A model generated the notes under the pieces. That model had not been told where the DNA came from. It saw nothing but the letters and a program-made list of their open reading frames with translations, and searched no databases. The position numbers and the translations under genes are program-made. From Actinomadura sp. NBRC 104412 (GTDB taxonomy: Bacteria; Actinomycetota; Actinomycetes; Streptosporangiales; Streptosporangiaceae), in contig NZ_BSTM01000033.1 in NCBI RefSeq assembly GCF_030269515.1, positions 1-64,000 on the forward strand: a DNA stretch of 64,000 nt, read 5' to 3'. Positions 41,197 to 50,004 of the stretch are shown here, piece by piece. Numbering within the stretch: position 1 is the first letter of the stretch; each line of letters begins with the position of its first letter.

Positions 41197-42381
41197 ATGA
41201 ACCTCCGGGACCGATACGACGCCGCGACCGCCGGGCTCGAAGCCCCCCTGGCCGTCGTGGACCTGGACGCCTTCCGCTCCAACGCCGCCGGGCTGGCGCG
41301 CCGCGCCGCGGGCAAGCCGATCCGCGTCGCCAGCAAGTCGGTGCGCTGCCGCGCCCTCCTGGACGAGGTCCTGGCGATGGACGGGTTCGCGGGGATCATG
41401 GCGTTCACGCTCCCCGAGGCGCTGTGGCTGGCCCGCCACGAGACCAGCGACGACATCCTGGTCGCCTATCCGACGGCGGACCGCACGGCCATCGCCGCGC
41501 TGGCCGCCGACGAGCGCGCCGCCGCCGCCGTCACGCTGATGGTCGACTCGGACGCGCACCTCGACCTGATCGAGGAGGCCGCGGGCGGGCGGCCGGTACG
41601 GGTGTGCGTCGACATCGACGCCTCGTACCGGCCGCTGGGCGGGCGGCTGCGGTTCGGCGCGCGGCGATCACCGCTGCACTCCCCCGAGCAGGTGCGCGGG
41701 CTCGCCGAGCGGATCGTCAAGCGGCCGGGACTGCGGCTGGTCGGGCTCATGGCGTACGAGGCGCAGATCGCGGGCGTCGGCGACCGCCCGCCCGGCAGGC
41801 CCGCGCGGGCACGGGCGATCCAGGCCATGCAACGCCGGTCCCGCCTCGAACTGGCCATCCGCCGGTCGAAGATCGTCAAGGCGGTCCGGGAGCTGGCGGA
41901 CCTGGAGTTCGTCAACGGCGGCGGCACCGGCAGCGTGGAGACCACCGCCCGGGAGAAGGCCGTCACCGAGATCGCGGCGGGCTCCGGGCTGTACCAGCCG
42001 CACCTGTTCGACCACTACTCCAACTTCAGCGGGCGGCCCGCCGCGCTGTTCGCCCTGCCGGTCGTGCGCCGCCCCGGCCCGGGCGTGGCCACCTGCCTCG
42101 GCGGCGGCTACCTGGCCTCGGGCCCCGGCGACGCCATGCGGCTGCCCCAGCCGTACCTGCCGTCCGGGCTGTCCTTCGACCCCGACGAGGGCGCGGGAGA
42201 GGTGCAGACCCCGCTGCTCGGCCCCGCCGCCGACCGGCTGCGCGTCGGGGACCGGGTGTGGTTCCGGCACACCAAGGCCGGCGAGCTGTGCGAGCGGTTC
42301 GCCGAGCTGCATGTGATCGACGGTGACCGGCTTGTCCGGACCGTCCCCACCTACCGCGGCGAGGGCGGCACGTTTCTTTGA
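41197..42381 (+). CDS. Fold-type III PLP enzyme (amino acid deaminase/aldolase, alanine-racemase-like barrel)
   Basis: The 394-residue product starts with an alanine-racemase-type N-terminal barrel: APLAVVDLDAFRSNAAGLA, then KPIRVASKSVRC, where the Lys holds PLP. GLMAYEAQIAG and EFVNGGGTGSVETTA (phosphate-binding) follow, with a C-terminal beta domain (VWFRHTKAGELCERFAELHVI). The metal-binding His/Cys pair expected in D-threonine aldolase/D-serine dehydratase relatives may be HTKAGELCE. It probably deaminates or cleaves a D- or beta-hydroxy amino acid. ATG 41197 follows two tandem GCACTGTG octamers. Confidence 0.78.
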   Translation: MNLRDRYDAATAGLEAPLAVVDLDAFRSNAAGLARRAAGKPIRVASKSVRCRALLDEVLAMDGFAGIMAFTLPEALWLARHETSDDILVAYPTADRTAIAALAADERAAAAVTLMVDSDAHLDLIEEAAGGRPVRVCVDIDASYRPLGGRLRFGARRSPLHSPEQVRGLAERIVKRPGLRLVGLMAYEAQIAGVGDRPPGRPARARAIQAMQRRSRLELAIRRSKIVKAVRELADLEFVNGGGTGSVETTAREKAVTEIAAGSGLYQPHLFDHYSNFSGRPAALFALPVVRRPGPGVATCLGGGYLASGPGDAMRLPQPYLPSGLSFDPDEGAGEVQTPLLGPAADRLRVGDRVWFRHTKAGELCERFAELHVIDGDRLVRTVPTYRGEGGTFL

Positions 42382-42415
42382 CCTGGACCGCGCTCCAGCG
42401 GCTACGTTGGCCGGT

Positions 42416-43084
42416 ATGACCGACGCACCGTTGATCGGGGTCCGCGGCGAGGCCGTCCTCGAAGTGGAGCCGGAGATCGCCCGGCTGTCCGTGCACGTCC
42501 AGTCGCAGGAACGGGACCGGCGCACGGCGCTGGAGCGGCTCGCGGAGCGGAACCAGGCCGCGCTCGACCTGATCAGGTCGTACGGGGACGCGATCGAAAA
42601 GCTGGACACCGGCGGGCTGTCGATCACGCCGCGGCTGAGGTACGGGGGGCGCAAGGAGGGCGAGATCCGCGCCTACCAGGGCACCGTCTGGATCCGGCTG
42701 GTCGTCGCCGACTTCGCGGTGCTCGGCGAGCTGGTGACCAGGCTCGGCGACCTGGAGCGCACCTTCGTCCACGGGCCCGACTGGGGGCTGCGCCGCGACA
42801 GCGAGGTCTACAAACGGGCGGCGCGGGAGGCGGCGAACGAGGCCGTCGAGCGCGCCCGCAGTTACGCCGAGGCGCTGGGCTCCCGGCTGACCGGGCTGGT
42901 GGAGCTGGCGGACGAGGGGCTGACCAGGGACACCCGCCCGCACACCGAGAGCGTGTCGCTGATGGCGGCCCGCGGCGCGGCCGACACGGGCGAGCCGCCG
43001 CCGATCGACCTGGAGCCCGCCACGCAGATCGTCCGGGCCGCGGTGGAGGCCCGTTTCACCGCCACCGCTCCGGAACTCGGCTAG
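42416..43084 (+). CDS. SIMPL domain protein (DUF541)
   Basis: The 222-residue product has the SIMPL pattern: IGVRGEAVLEVEPEIARLSVHVQ at the start, then QAALDLIRSYGDAIEKLDTGGLSITP and AREAANEAVERARSYAEALGSRLTGLVELAD. The closing strand is TQIVRAAVEARFTAT. These domains are periplasmic or outer-surface in many bacteria, but no signal peptide is seen here, so this copy appears cytosolic. The gene follows the PLP enzyme by 34 bp on the same strand; function is unknown. Confidence 0.8.
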   Translation: MTDAPLIGVRGEAVLEVEPEIARLSVHVQSQERDRRTALERLAERNQAALDLIRSYGDAIEKLDTGGLSITPRLRYGGRKEGEIRAYQGTVWIRLVVADFAVLGELVTRLGDLERTFVHGPDWGLRRDSEVYKRAAREAANEAVERARSYAEALGSRLTGLVELADEGLTRDTRPHTESVSLMAARGAADTGEPPPIDLEPATQIVRAAVEARFTATAPELG

Positions 43085-43111
43085 CTAGCACCGGCACACG
43101 GGGGACACCAC

Positions 43112-44269
43112 ATGACACGGGGACTGCCGGAATCCGAACCGCCCCTTCCGCCGCTCACCGACCCCTGCGCCGAGCGGGGGCCGGCCGGGGACCTCCTGCA
43201 CAGACGCCAGGACCCCGGGACGGCACAGCGCGATCTGGACGTGTTCCTGACCGGCCAGGTCTTCATGGACATGATCTTCACGGGGCTGCCGGGGCTGCCG
43301 CCGCCGGGCACCGAGCTGGTCACCGACGGGCTCGGCTCGGCGCCCGGCGGCGTCGCCAACATCGCCGTCGCGATGAGCCGGCTCGGACTGCGCACCGGGC
43401 TCGCCGCCGCGTTCGGCGACGACATGTTCGGCGCCTACCTGTGGCGGACGCTGTCCGAGCAGGAGAACGTCGACCTGCGCTGGGCGCGGCAGGTCGCCGG
43501 ATGGTCCACCCCGGTGACGGTGTCGCTGGCCTACGCCTCCGACCGCAGCATGGTCACCTACACCCGGCCGCTGCCGCCGCCCTCCGGCGACCTGGTCGCC
43601 ACGGCGTCGTCCCCGCTGCCCCGCGCCGCGACCTGCTTCGTCGACATCGAGCGTCCCGTCCCCGAGTGGGCCCTGGCGCTGCGCGCGACCGGCGCGCTGG
43701 TCTTCGCCGACCTGGGATGGGACCCCACCGAGACCTGGTCGACCGACGTCCTGGACCGTCTCAAGGACGTGGACGTGTTCCTGCCCAACGCCGTCGAGGC
43801 GATGGCCTACACCCGTACCCGCACGCCCGACGACGCCCTGAAGGCGCTGTCCGAACGGGTCCCCGTGGTCGTGGTGAAGCAGGGAGCGGGCGGCGCGAGC
43901 GCGATCGACTCATCCACCGGCGAGCGCGCCCACGCCGCCGCGTTGCCCGTCACGGCGCTCGACCCGACCGGCGCCGGCGACGTGTTCGCCGCCGGATTCG
44001 TGTTCGGCACCCTCGCCGGATGGCCGCTCGAACAGCGGCTGCGCTTCGCCAACCTGTGCGCGGGGCTGTCGGTACGGCACCGCAGCGGCTCGCTCGGCGC
44101 GCCCTGCTGGGGGGAGATCGCCGCGTTCGGCGAGTCGGGTGAGGTGCCGGCCGAGGTGCTGGAGCAGTACGCCTTCGTCGTCCCGTACATCCCGGAGACC
44201 GAGCTGGAGAGCGGGCCCGACTCGGTCACCCGCGCCGAGCCGACCCTGCGCATGGGGGCCGTGCGATGA
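43112..44269 (+). CDS. PfkB-family carbohydrate kinase
   Basis: The 385-residue product has the ribokinase-fold motifs: GLGSAPGGVANIAVAMSRLGL near the N-terminus, FLPNAVEAMAYT and the catalytic ALDPTGAGDVFAAGF with the Asp base. A roughly 40-residue acidic/proline-rich extension precedes the fold. The stop overlaps the start of the GH4 gene by ATGA, so the two are translated together. The kinase probably phosphorylates a sugar or nucleoside handled by the GH4 enzyme; this is inference from coupling. Confidence 0.85.
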   Translation: MTRGLPESEPPLPPLTDPCAERGPAGDLLHRRQDPGTAQRDLDVFLTGQVFMDMIFTGLPGLPPPGTELVTDGLGSAPGGVANIAVAMSRLGLRTGLAAAFGDDMFGAYLWRTLSEQENVDLRWARQVAGWSTPVTVSLAYASDRSMVTYTRPLPPPSGDLVATASSPLPRAATCFVDIERPVPEWALALRATGALVFADLGWDPTETWSTDVLDRLKDVDVFLPNAVEAMAYTRTRTPDDALKALSERVPVVVVKQGAGGASAIDSSTGERAHAAALPVTALDPTGAGDVFAAGFVFGTLAGWPLEQRLRFANLCAGLSVRHRSGSLGAPCWGEIAAFGESGEVPAEVLEQYAFVVPYIPETELESGPDSVTRAEPTLRMGAVR

Positions 44270-45537
44270 AGCTGGCGATCATCGGGGCGGGCAGCGGATA
44301 CATGCCCGGGATCATCCGCGGGCTGCTGCACCGCGCCGCCGACCTGGACGGGACCGAGGTGGCCTGCCACGACCTCGACGCCGATCATCTGGAGCTGATG
44401 GCGGGTCTCGCCCGGCGGATGTTCGCCGCCCGGGGCGCCGCGTTCACGGTCACCACGCACACCGACCTGAAGCCCGCGCTGGACGGCGCGTCCTACGTCC
44501 TCACCACGTTCCGGCCCGGCGGGATGGCCGCCCGGCACCTGGACGAGTCGATCCCGCTCCGGCACGGCGTGGTGGGCCAGGAGACCGCGGGCCCCGGCGG
44601 GTTCCTGATGGCGTGCCGCTCCGTCCCGGTGCTCATGGCGATCGCGGCGGCGGCCGATCCCGGCGCGTGGATCGTCAACTACACCAACCCGACCAACGTG
44701 GTCACAGACGCCGTCACCCGCCACTCCGGCGCCCGCGTCATCGGGCTGTGCGACCAGCATGTCGGCGACACCGAGATGTGGGCCGGCCTGCTCGGGCTCC
44801 CGCTCGACCGGCTCGAGGCGGACTGGATCGGCCTCAACCACGCCACCTGGGCGCAGCGGCTCCGCCTCGACGGCCTCGAACTCGACCTGCCCGCCCTCCT
44901 GGACGCCATGGAGGTCCCCGGCGGCGGAGCGACCCCGTGGCGCGACCCGGCACGGATGGCGGAGCTGGCCAAGGCACTGGGCTTCCTGCCCAACTCCTAC
45001 GCCAAGTACTACTTCTTCCACGACGACGTCGTCCGCGAGCTGCGCGAGAAGGGCACCACGCGCGCCGAGGACATCCAGGCCATGCTGCCCGCGTACTACG
45101 ACGGCATCCGGGCGGAGGCGGCCAAGCCGGACCCCGATCCCAGCCGGGAGCGGGGCGGCGGCGAGCACGGCGAGTTCGCGGTGGACGTGATCTGCGCCCT
45201 GCACCGCGACGAGCGCCGCCGCATGATCGTCAACACGGTGAACGGCGGCGCGATCGCCTCGCTGGAACCGGAGGCGATCGTCGAGGTCCCCGCGCTGGTC
45301 GGACGTTCGGGACCGGTGCCGCTGTCCATGGGGCCGCTGCCCCGTCCCGTCCGCGGGCTCACCCAGGCGATCCACGAGTACGAGCGGCTGGCCGCCGACG
45401 CCGCCGTCACCGGATCGCGGCGCACCGCCCTTCAGGCGCTCATGGCGCACCCGTTCGTCCAGAGCAAGCACACCGCCGAAAAGATCCTGGACGAGGGACT
45501 GGCCGCGCACCGCGCGCACCTCCCGCAGTTCGCCTAG
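44266..45537 (+). CDS. Glycoside hydrolase family 4 (NAD-dependent, 6-phospho-beta-glucosidase-like)
   Basis: The 423-residue product has the GH4 N-terminal Rossmann fold (KLAIIGAGSGYMPGII), NYTNPTNVVTDAV and the metal-site residues in GLCDQHVGDTEMWAG (Cys) and NHATWAQRL (His). GH4 enzymes cleave glycosides by NAD-mediated oxidation at C3 with Mn2+. Known substrates are 6-phospho-glucosides or galacturonides. No PTS is nearby, so an imported phospho-sugar is not assured; the kinase gene overlapping upstream could supply it. Confidence 0.85.
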   Translation: MKLAIIGAGSGYMPGIIRGLLHRAADLDGTEVACHDLDADHLELMAGLARRMFAARGAAFTVTTHTDLKPALDGASYVLTTFRPGGMAARHLDESIPLRHGVVGQETAGPGGFLMACRSVPVLMAIAAAADPGAWIVNYTNPTNVVTDAVTRHSGARVIGLCDQHVGDTEMWAGLLGLPLDRLEADWIGLNHATWAQRLRLDGLELDLPALLDAMEVPGGGATPWRDPARMAELAKALGFLPNSYAKYYFFHDDVVRELREKGTTRAEDIQAMLPAYYDGIRAEAAKPDPDPSRERGGGEHGEFAVDVICALHRDERRRMIVNTVNGGAIASLEPEAIVEVPALVGRSGPVPLSMGPLPRPVRGLTQAIHEYERLAADAAVTGSRRTALQALMAHPFVQSKHTAEKILDEGLAAHRAHLPQFA

Positions 45538-45543
45538 GGTCCC

Positions 45544-45837
45544 GTGAACATCCCAAGGCCAGAACACGTATTGCCTTACGTGGGAGCAGCAAGCGACTGC
45601 GGCGACTATCGGATCGGGCTCGGCGTCCTCGCCATCGGGCGGCTCGCCGGCACCGAGGCCGCCGAGTTGCGCGCGCACGTGGCCCGGTGCGGGCCGTGCC
45701 GGGCGGAGCTGGCCGAGCTGCGCGCGGTCGCCGACCTGCTCGCGCGGGCGCGCCCGTCCCGCCGGGAACGGCGCGGCGCCCCGTACCGGCTGGTCAACGG
45801 CGCCTGCGCCGCCTCCTCCAGACCACCAGGGCGGTGA
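45544..45837 (+). CDS. Small zinc-finger (zf-HC2-type) protein
   Basis: The 97-residue product has the anti-sigma-factor type zinc motif: C in SDCGDYRIGLGVLAIG, then HVARCGPC (HxxxCxxC) and the helix RAELAELRAVADLL. A basic tail follows. It lacks a membrane helix, so it would be a soluble anti-sigma or related factor if functional. It starts 6 bp after GH4 and overlaps the convergent DUF3618 gene by 44 bp. No ECF sigma factor gene is next to it. Confidence 0.65.
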   Translation: MNIPRPEHVLPYVGAASDCGDYRIGLGVLAIGRLAGTEAAELRAHVARCGPCRAELAELRAVADLLARARPSRRERRGAPYRLVNGACAASSRPPGR

Positions 45838-46123
45838 CCACCACCGCGGCGCCGACCCCCACGGCCGCGACCACCCGCGGGTCGGGTCCGCCCTGCCCCG
45901 GCTCGTCGTCCTTCTCGGGTCCCGTGCCGTCGGACGGCCTCATCATCGCGCCGACCGCCCTGGCGACCTGACCCGCCTCCTCCTTCAGCCGCTCGGCGCC
46001 GCGCTGCGCCACGTTGCTCGGGCTGACCCGCTGGGCCAGCTCGTCGATGGTCTGGGCGAGCTCCAGGCGGGTGCGCTCGATCCGCCGTTCCAGCGTCTCC
46101 GGATCGCGGGACCTGTCAGCCAT
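45794..46123 (-). CDS. DUF3618 membrane protein
   Basis: The 109-residue product starts DPETLERRIERTRLELAQTIDELAQRVSPSN, the DUF3618 helical signature, followed by an amphipathic stretch. A C-terminal membrane helix (VVAAVGVGAAVVVTALVVW) and an RRRRRRRR tail follow. Such small actinobacterial proteins are tail-anchored with an amphipathic cytosolic domain; the function is unknown. ATG 46123 is divergent from the peroxiredoxin gene. Confidence 0.82.
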   Translation of the reverse strand: MADRSRDPETLERRIERTRLELAQTIDELAQRVSPSNVAQRGAERLKEEAGQVARAVGAMMRPSDGTGPEKDDEPGQGGPDPRVVAAVGVGAAVVVTALVVWRRRRRRR

Positions 46124-46303
46124 GCCTGTTCCTTATCGTCGGGCGTACGTCCAGTGGCCTGCGCGGCACATGATCCGAACAGTCTTGCAGGTCTTCGCCG
46201 GAAACGCCCGCACGGCCTCGGCGGTGCCGGATCCGACGGATCGTCCCTTGCGAAGTTGTGGGTACGGTTGGACGCGATCCATCACTGAGAAAGGCGGTAC
46301 CCG

Positions 46304-46777
46304 GTGTCCGAAAGGCTGGAGCCCGGCGACGTCGCCCCCGACTTCGAACTGTCCGACGCCGACGGCGCCACGGTGAGCCTGACATCGCTGCGGGGCAGGC
46401 GCGTGATCCTCTACTTCTACCCCGCGGCGCTGACCCCCGGCTGCACCAAGGAGGCGGTCGACTTCCAGGGCAGCCTGCCGGAACTGGAGGCCGCGGGCGT
46501 CACGGTGGTGGGCATCTCCCCGGACGAGCCGCGCAAGCTCGCCAAGTTCCGGGAGAAGGAGGGGCTGACCTTCCCCCTGCTCTCCGACCCCGACGCCAAG
46601 GTCCTCCAGGAGTACGGCGCGTACGGCGAGAAGAAGCTGTACGGCAGGGTGGTCGTCGGGGTGATCCGGTCCACCTTCCTCATCGACGCCGAGGGCAGGA
46701 TCGAGAAGGCGTACTACAACGTGCGCGCCACCGGCCACGTCGACCGCCTGCGCCGGGACCTGGGGCTGGGAAGCTGA
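46304..46777 (+). CDS. bcp: Peroxiredoxin, BCP/PrxQ type
   Basis: The 157-residue thiol peroxidase has a thioredoxin fold (PDFELSDADGATVSLTSLRG) and the peroxidatic Cys C47 in PAALTPGCTKEA. Atypical 2-Cys BCPs have a resolving Cys five residues later; here that position (about residue 52) is not Cys, so this is a 1-Cys form or uses another partner. VVGISPDEPRKLAKFREKEG and RSTFLIDAEGRIEKAY complete the fold. GTG 46304 is the only in-frame start near the conserved N-terminus; upstream AGAAAGGCGG could serve as a Shine-Dalgarno. Confidence 0.92.
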   Translation: MSERLEPGDVAPDFELSDADGATVSLTSLRGRRVILYFYPAALTPGCTKEAVDFQGSLPELEAAGVTVVGISPDEPRKLAKFREKEGLTFPLLSDPDAKVLQEYGAYGEKKLYGRVVVGVIRSTFLIDAEGRIEKAYYNVRATGHVDRLRRDLGLGS

Positions 46778-46826
46778 ACGAGCCCCCGATAAGCCCTCGC
46801 CGAGCCCTCAATGAGCACTGGCCGAG

Positions 46827-46910
46827 TGCGGACGGGGGGACTCGAACCCCCACGGTGTCGCCACCAACAGGACCTAAACCTGCCGCGTATGCCTATTTCG
46901 CCACGTCCGC
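46827..46910 (-). tRNA. tRNA-Leu (anticodon UAG)
   Basis: Read on the minus strand, GCGGACG (46910-46904) pairs with CGTCCGC, with discriminator A at 46827. The anticodon stem is CAGG/CCTG with loop TTTAGGT, anticodon UAG, decoding CUA and other CUN leucine codons. The long variable arm (TTGGTGGCGACACCG) and T-loop GTTCGAGTC are those of a leucine tRNA. Length is 84 nt without encoded CCA. Confidence 0.92.
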
Positions 46911-47048
46911 TGGGTATGCGGGCCAGCACAGCTTAGCGTTCGCGCGCAGGACCCCGACATACCTTTCGCCCCCGGCCCTTTCCGGCCGTGACGGGGAAGC
47001 CTAGGCTGGACGGGTTCCGGGCACGGTGGCGATCGTCAGGGTGGAGTC

Positions 47049-48074
47049 GTGAGCGAACCGGTCACCCATCGCGTGCTGCCCTATGACGGCATGGAGGGCT
47101 ATCTCGCGGGCGCCGTCCCGTTCCTGCGCGAAGGGATCGACGCGGGTGACCGCGTGCTGGCGGTGACACCGCTGGGCAGCCGCATGATCCTGGAGGACGC
47201 GCTCGGCGCCGCCGCCGACGAGGTCGAGTTCGCCGACCCCTCCGACTGGTACACCCACCCCCCGCGGGCGATGGCCGACACCCTGCATCACGCTGAGGCG
47301 GCGCTGTGGGAGGGGCGGCGGCTGCGGGTGCTGGCCGAGCCCACCTGGACGGGACGTCCCCACGCCGAGGTGCTGGAATGGCAGCGCGCCGAGGCCCTGA
47401 CCACTCTGGCGTACGAGGGCACCGGGGCCGCGTTCCTGTGCCCGTACTCGCGCACGCTGCCCGCGGGCGTCATCGCGGCGGCCCGGCAGACCCATCCGGA
47501 GACGGTCAAGGGCACCAGGTCCGTGGCCACTCCCGGCTATCTGGACCCCTGGACGTTCAGCGAGCGCTGCGACGCCGAGCCGCTGCCCGACCCGCCGCCC
47601 GGGGCCGACCGGATCCCGCTCGACCGGCCGGACCTGTACTGGCTGCGCCAGTACGTGGCCGACTTCGCCGAGCGCGCCCAGGTCTGCGACGAGCACCTGC
47701 AACGCCTGCTGGTGGCGGTCACCGAGGTGGTGACCAACGCGGTGCGGCACGGCGCGCCGCCGATCGTCCTGACGCTGTGGACCGACCCGGACGACCGTTC
47801 CCTGGTCTGCCAGGTCGCCGACCGCGGCCGATGGAGGGCGGGCGCCGACGCCGGGCTGCTCCCGCCGCGCGGCGCCACGCCCGGCACGGACGCCCCCGGA
47901 CGGTTCGGTTTGTGGGCGGTGCGCCTGCTGTGCTCGCTCGTCCAGATCCGCACCGGTGAACGGGGCACCACGGTACGGCTGCGACTCCGCGCTCGCGGGC
48001 GTACGCTTGACGTGACCTCGCCGCCCACCATGGACGCGCAATGGAGACCAACTGGTTCGCCAAACGCCCGGTGA
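47049..48074 (+). CDS. MEDS domain protein with RsbW-like ATPase domain
   Basis: The 341-residue product has an N-terminal MEDS domain (HRVLPYDGMEGYLAGAVPFLREGIDAGDRVLAVTP) to about residue 170. A C-terminal HATPase_c_2 domain follows, with N-box LVAVTEVVTNAVRHG and G-box GRFGLWAVRLLCSLVQIRT. This is the anti-sigma-factor kinase fold of RsbW/SpoIIAB. MEDS domains are thought to sense small C1 or redox molecules, by analogy with DcmR. The stop overlaps the following MEDS-STAS gene by 34 bp, so the pair is coupled. Confidence 0.82.
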   Translation: MSEPVTHRVLPYDGMEGYLAGAVPFLREGIDAGDRVLAVTPLGSRMILEDALGAAADEVEFADPSDWYTHPPRAMADTLHHAEAALWEGRRLRVLAEPTWTGRPHAEVLEWQRAEALTTLAYEGTGAAFLCPYSRTLPAGVIAAARQTHPETVKGTRSVATPGYLDPWTFSERCDAEPLPDPPPGADRIPLDRPDLYWLRQYVADFAERAQVCDEHLQRLLVAVTEVVTNAVRHGAPPIVLTLWTDPDDRSLVCQVADRGRWRAGADAGLLPPRGATPGTDAPGRFGLWAVRLLCSLVQIRTGERGTTVRLRLRARGRTLDVTSPPTMDAQWRPTGSPNAR

Positions 48075-48958
48075 AGGACGTACGGCCGGGTGATCATGCC
48101 TGGCTGGCCTACTCGGGGGCGGAGGAGCGCGATCTCGTGATCGGCGGCTTCGTCGGCGAGGGACTGGACACGGGCGAGAAGATCGTCTACGTCACCGAGG
48201 CCGAGCCGGAGACCCTGCCGGGCGTCGCCACCCGCACCGGAGCCGAGCTGAAGACCTTCCTCGGCTCGCGGCAGCTCCGGGTGATCGGGCACCGGGACGC
48301 CTGCCTGGACGGGCGCGGCCGGTTCGTCCCGGAGAAGATGGCCGAGACCATCGACCGGGAGAGCGGCGAGGCGTTCGGCCAGGGCTTCCGGGCGGTACGG
48401 ATCACCACCGACCACAGCTGGCTGCTGCGCGGCCCCCGCCGGCACGACCTCGGCCAGGTGGTGGGCTGCGAGCACCGGATGGGCAACGCGGTCGCGCCGT
48501 CCACCATGGCCATGGCGATCTGCCAGATCGAGCGGCGCGCCTGCCCGCCCGACGAGCTGGCCGCGCTGCGCGACACGCACGAGGTGCTGGTGGAGGTCGA
48601 CCCGGAGTTCAGCGACGAGGTGCTGACCATCGTGCGCACCTTCGACCCGCCCGGCCTGCGGGTCGAGGGCGAGCTGGACTCCGCGCGGCACACGGTGTTC
48701 GCCGACACGCTCGCCAGGGCCTCGGCCGGGCGCCGCGTCGTCCATCTGGACGTGTCCCGGCTCGCCTTCATCGACCTGGGCGGCCTGCACCTGCTGACCC
48801 TGCACGCCAACGGCCCGGACGGCGTGCGGATCCTCCTCGACGGCCTGACCCCCGCCGTCGAGGCCGTGATCGACATGGTCGGCCGGCACCGCCTGCCCGG
48901 CATCGCCCGTGGCCGGCGGCCCGCGACACCGACCGATCGGTTCGGGGGCGCCATCTGA
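48041..48958 (+). CDS. MEDS domain protein with STAS domain
   Basis: The 305-residue product has a MEDS domain (DVRPGDHAWLAYSGAEERDLVIGGFVGEGLDTGEKIVYV) followed by a STAS domain at about 205-300: FDPPGLRVEGELDSARHTVFADTLARA, then HLDVSRLAFIDLGGLHLLT. In SpoIIAA/RsbV proteins the phosphorylated Ser occupies the site read here as FIDLGGL, with L-G instead of S-S or S-T. It may therefore act without phosphorylation. ATG 48041 lies inside the preceding gene. It is a likely partner of the flanking ATPase proteins. Confidence 0.8.
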   Translation: METNWFAKRPVKDVRPGDHAWLAYSGAEERDLVIGGFVGEGLDTGEKIVYVTEAEPETLPGVATRTGAELKTFLGSRQLRVIGHRDACLDGRGRFVPEKMAETIDRESGEAFGQGFRAVRITTDHSWLLRGPRRHDLGQVVGCEHRMGNAVAPSTMAMAICQIERRACPPDELAALRDTHEVLVEVDPEFSDEVLTIVRTFDPPGLRVEGELDSARHTVFADTLARASAGRRVVHLDVSRLAFIDLGGLHLLTLHANGPDGVRILLDGLTPAVEAVIDMVGRHRLPGIARGRRPATPTDRFGGAI

Positions 48959-49875
48959 TGACGCTGGAGCACAGGGCCTTTCTGTACGGCGGCATCGAGC
49001 ACTTCCTGTCGGTGTCGGTGCCGTACATCGCCGAGGGCGTGGAGGCGGACGAGGCGGTGATCGTGGTCGTTCGCGAGCCCGCACTGGGCGCGTTGCGCGA
49101 CGTCCTGGCACCGTACGGAGAGACGATCGAGTTCCACGACTCCGATGCCTTCTACCAGCATCCGGTGCGGACGCTGAAGAGCTACCAGGAACTCCTGCTG
49201 TCGAAGAGGCCGCGCAGCGTGCGCGCGCTGGCCGAGACGGTCTGGGGAGGCTGGACGCCCCGGCAGACCGTGGAGTGGGCCCGCTACGAGTCGCTGATCA
49301 ACGTGGTGTTCGGCGACGCCGACGCGCGGGCGCTGTGCCCGTACGACATGGACGGGCTGCCCCAGCGGATCATCGATCACGCGCGGCAGACCCACCCCCT
49401 GCTGGAGGACCGCGGGCGCACGGTGCGCAACGCCGACTACGTCGAGCCCGCCGTGTTCGGCGGGCGGTGTGACCGCGCTCGCGCCTTCGGCCGTCCGCGG
49501 GGCGCCGACTACTACGCCATCACCTCGGACGACCTGCACGGCCTCCGCGCCTTCGTCGGCGAACGCGCTCTCCGGCACGGCCTGGACCCGCAGGCGGCGC
49601 AGCACCTGGTCACCGCCGCCAACGAGGTCGCCGCCAACGCGCTGCGGCACGGATCACCGCCGATGGGCGCGTGGGTGTGGGCGGACGGGCCGGAGCTGCT
49701 GTGCGAGGTCGGCGACAACGGCCTGTGGCACGCCGGGCCGCTGGTCGGCTTCGTCCCGCCCGACTCCGCCCTGGAACGGGGCTTCGGGCTGTGGACGGTA
49801 CGGCTGCTGGTGGATCTGATGGAGCTGCGGGCGGGCTGGGACGGGACGTTCGTCCGCCTCCACGTCCGGCGTTGA
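48958..49875 (+). CDS. MEDS domain protein with RsbW-like ATPase domain, second copy
   Basis: The 305-residue product repeats the design of 47049: a MEDS domain (HRAFLYGGIEHFLSVSVPYIAEGVEADEAVIVVV) and a C-terminal HATPase with N-box LVTAANEVAANALRHG and G-box ERGFGLWTVRLLVDLMELR. Its start and the previous stop share TGATG, so translation is coupled. It should have anti-sigma or kinase-like activity toward STAS partners, judging by fold. Confidence 0.8.
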   Translation: MTLEHRAFLYGGIEHFLSVSVPYIAEGVEADEAVIVVVREPALGALRDVLAPYGETIEFHDSDAFYQHPVRTLKSYQELLLSKRPRSVRALAETVWGGWTPRQTVEWARYESLINVVFGDADARALCPYDMDGLPQRIIDHARQTHPLLEDRGRTVRNADYVEPAVFGGRCDRARAFGRPRGADYYAITSDDLHGLRAFVGERALRHGLDPQAAQHLVTAANEVAANALRHGSPPMGAWVWADGPELLCEVGDNGLWHAGPLVGFVPPDSALERGFGLWTVRLLVDLMELRAGWDGTFVRLHVRR

Positions 49876-50004
49876 CGCAGGTCGCGGACGAAACCCGAAG
49901 CCACGGAAAGTTTCAGATAGCGACGAAAACCCTTGCCGGTCCCCGCATCCCGGCGGTCCCCGGCCGTACCCTGGAAGGGGTCGGCGAGCCCCTGGGGAGG
50001 CGTC

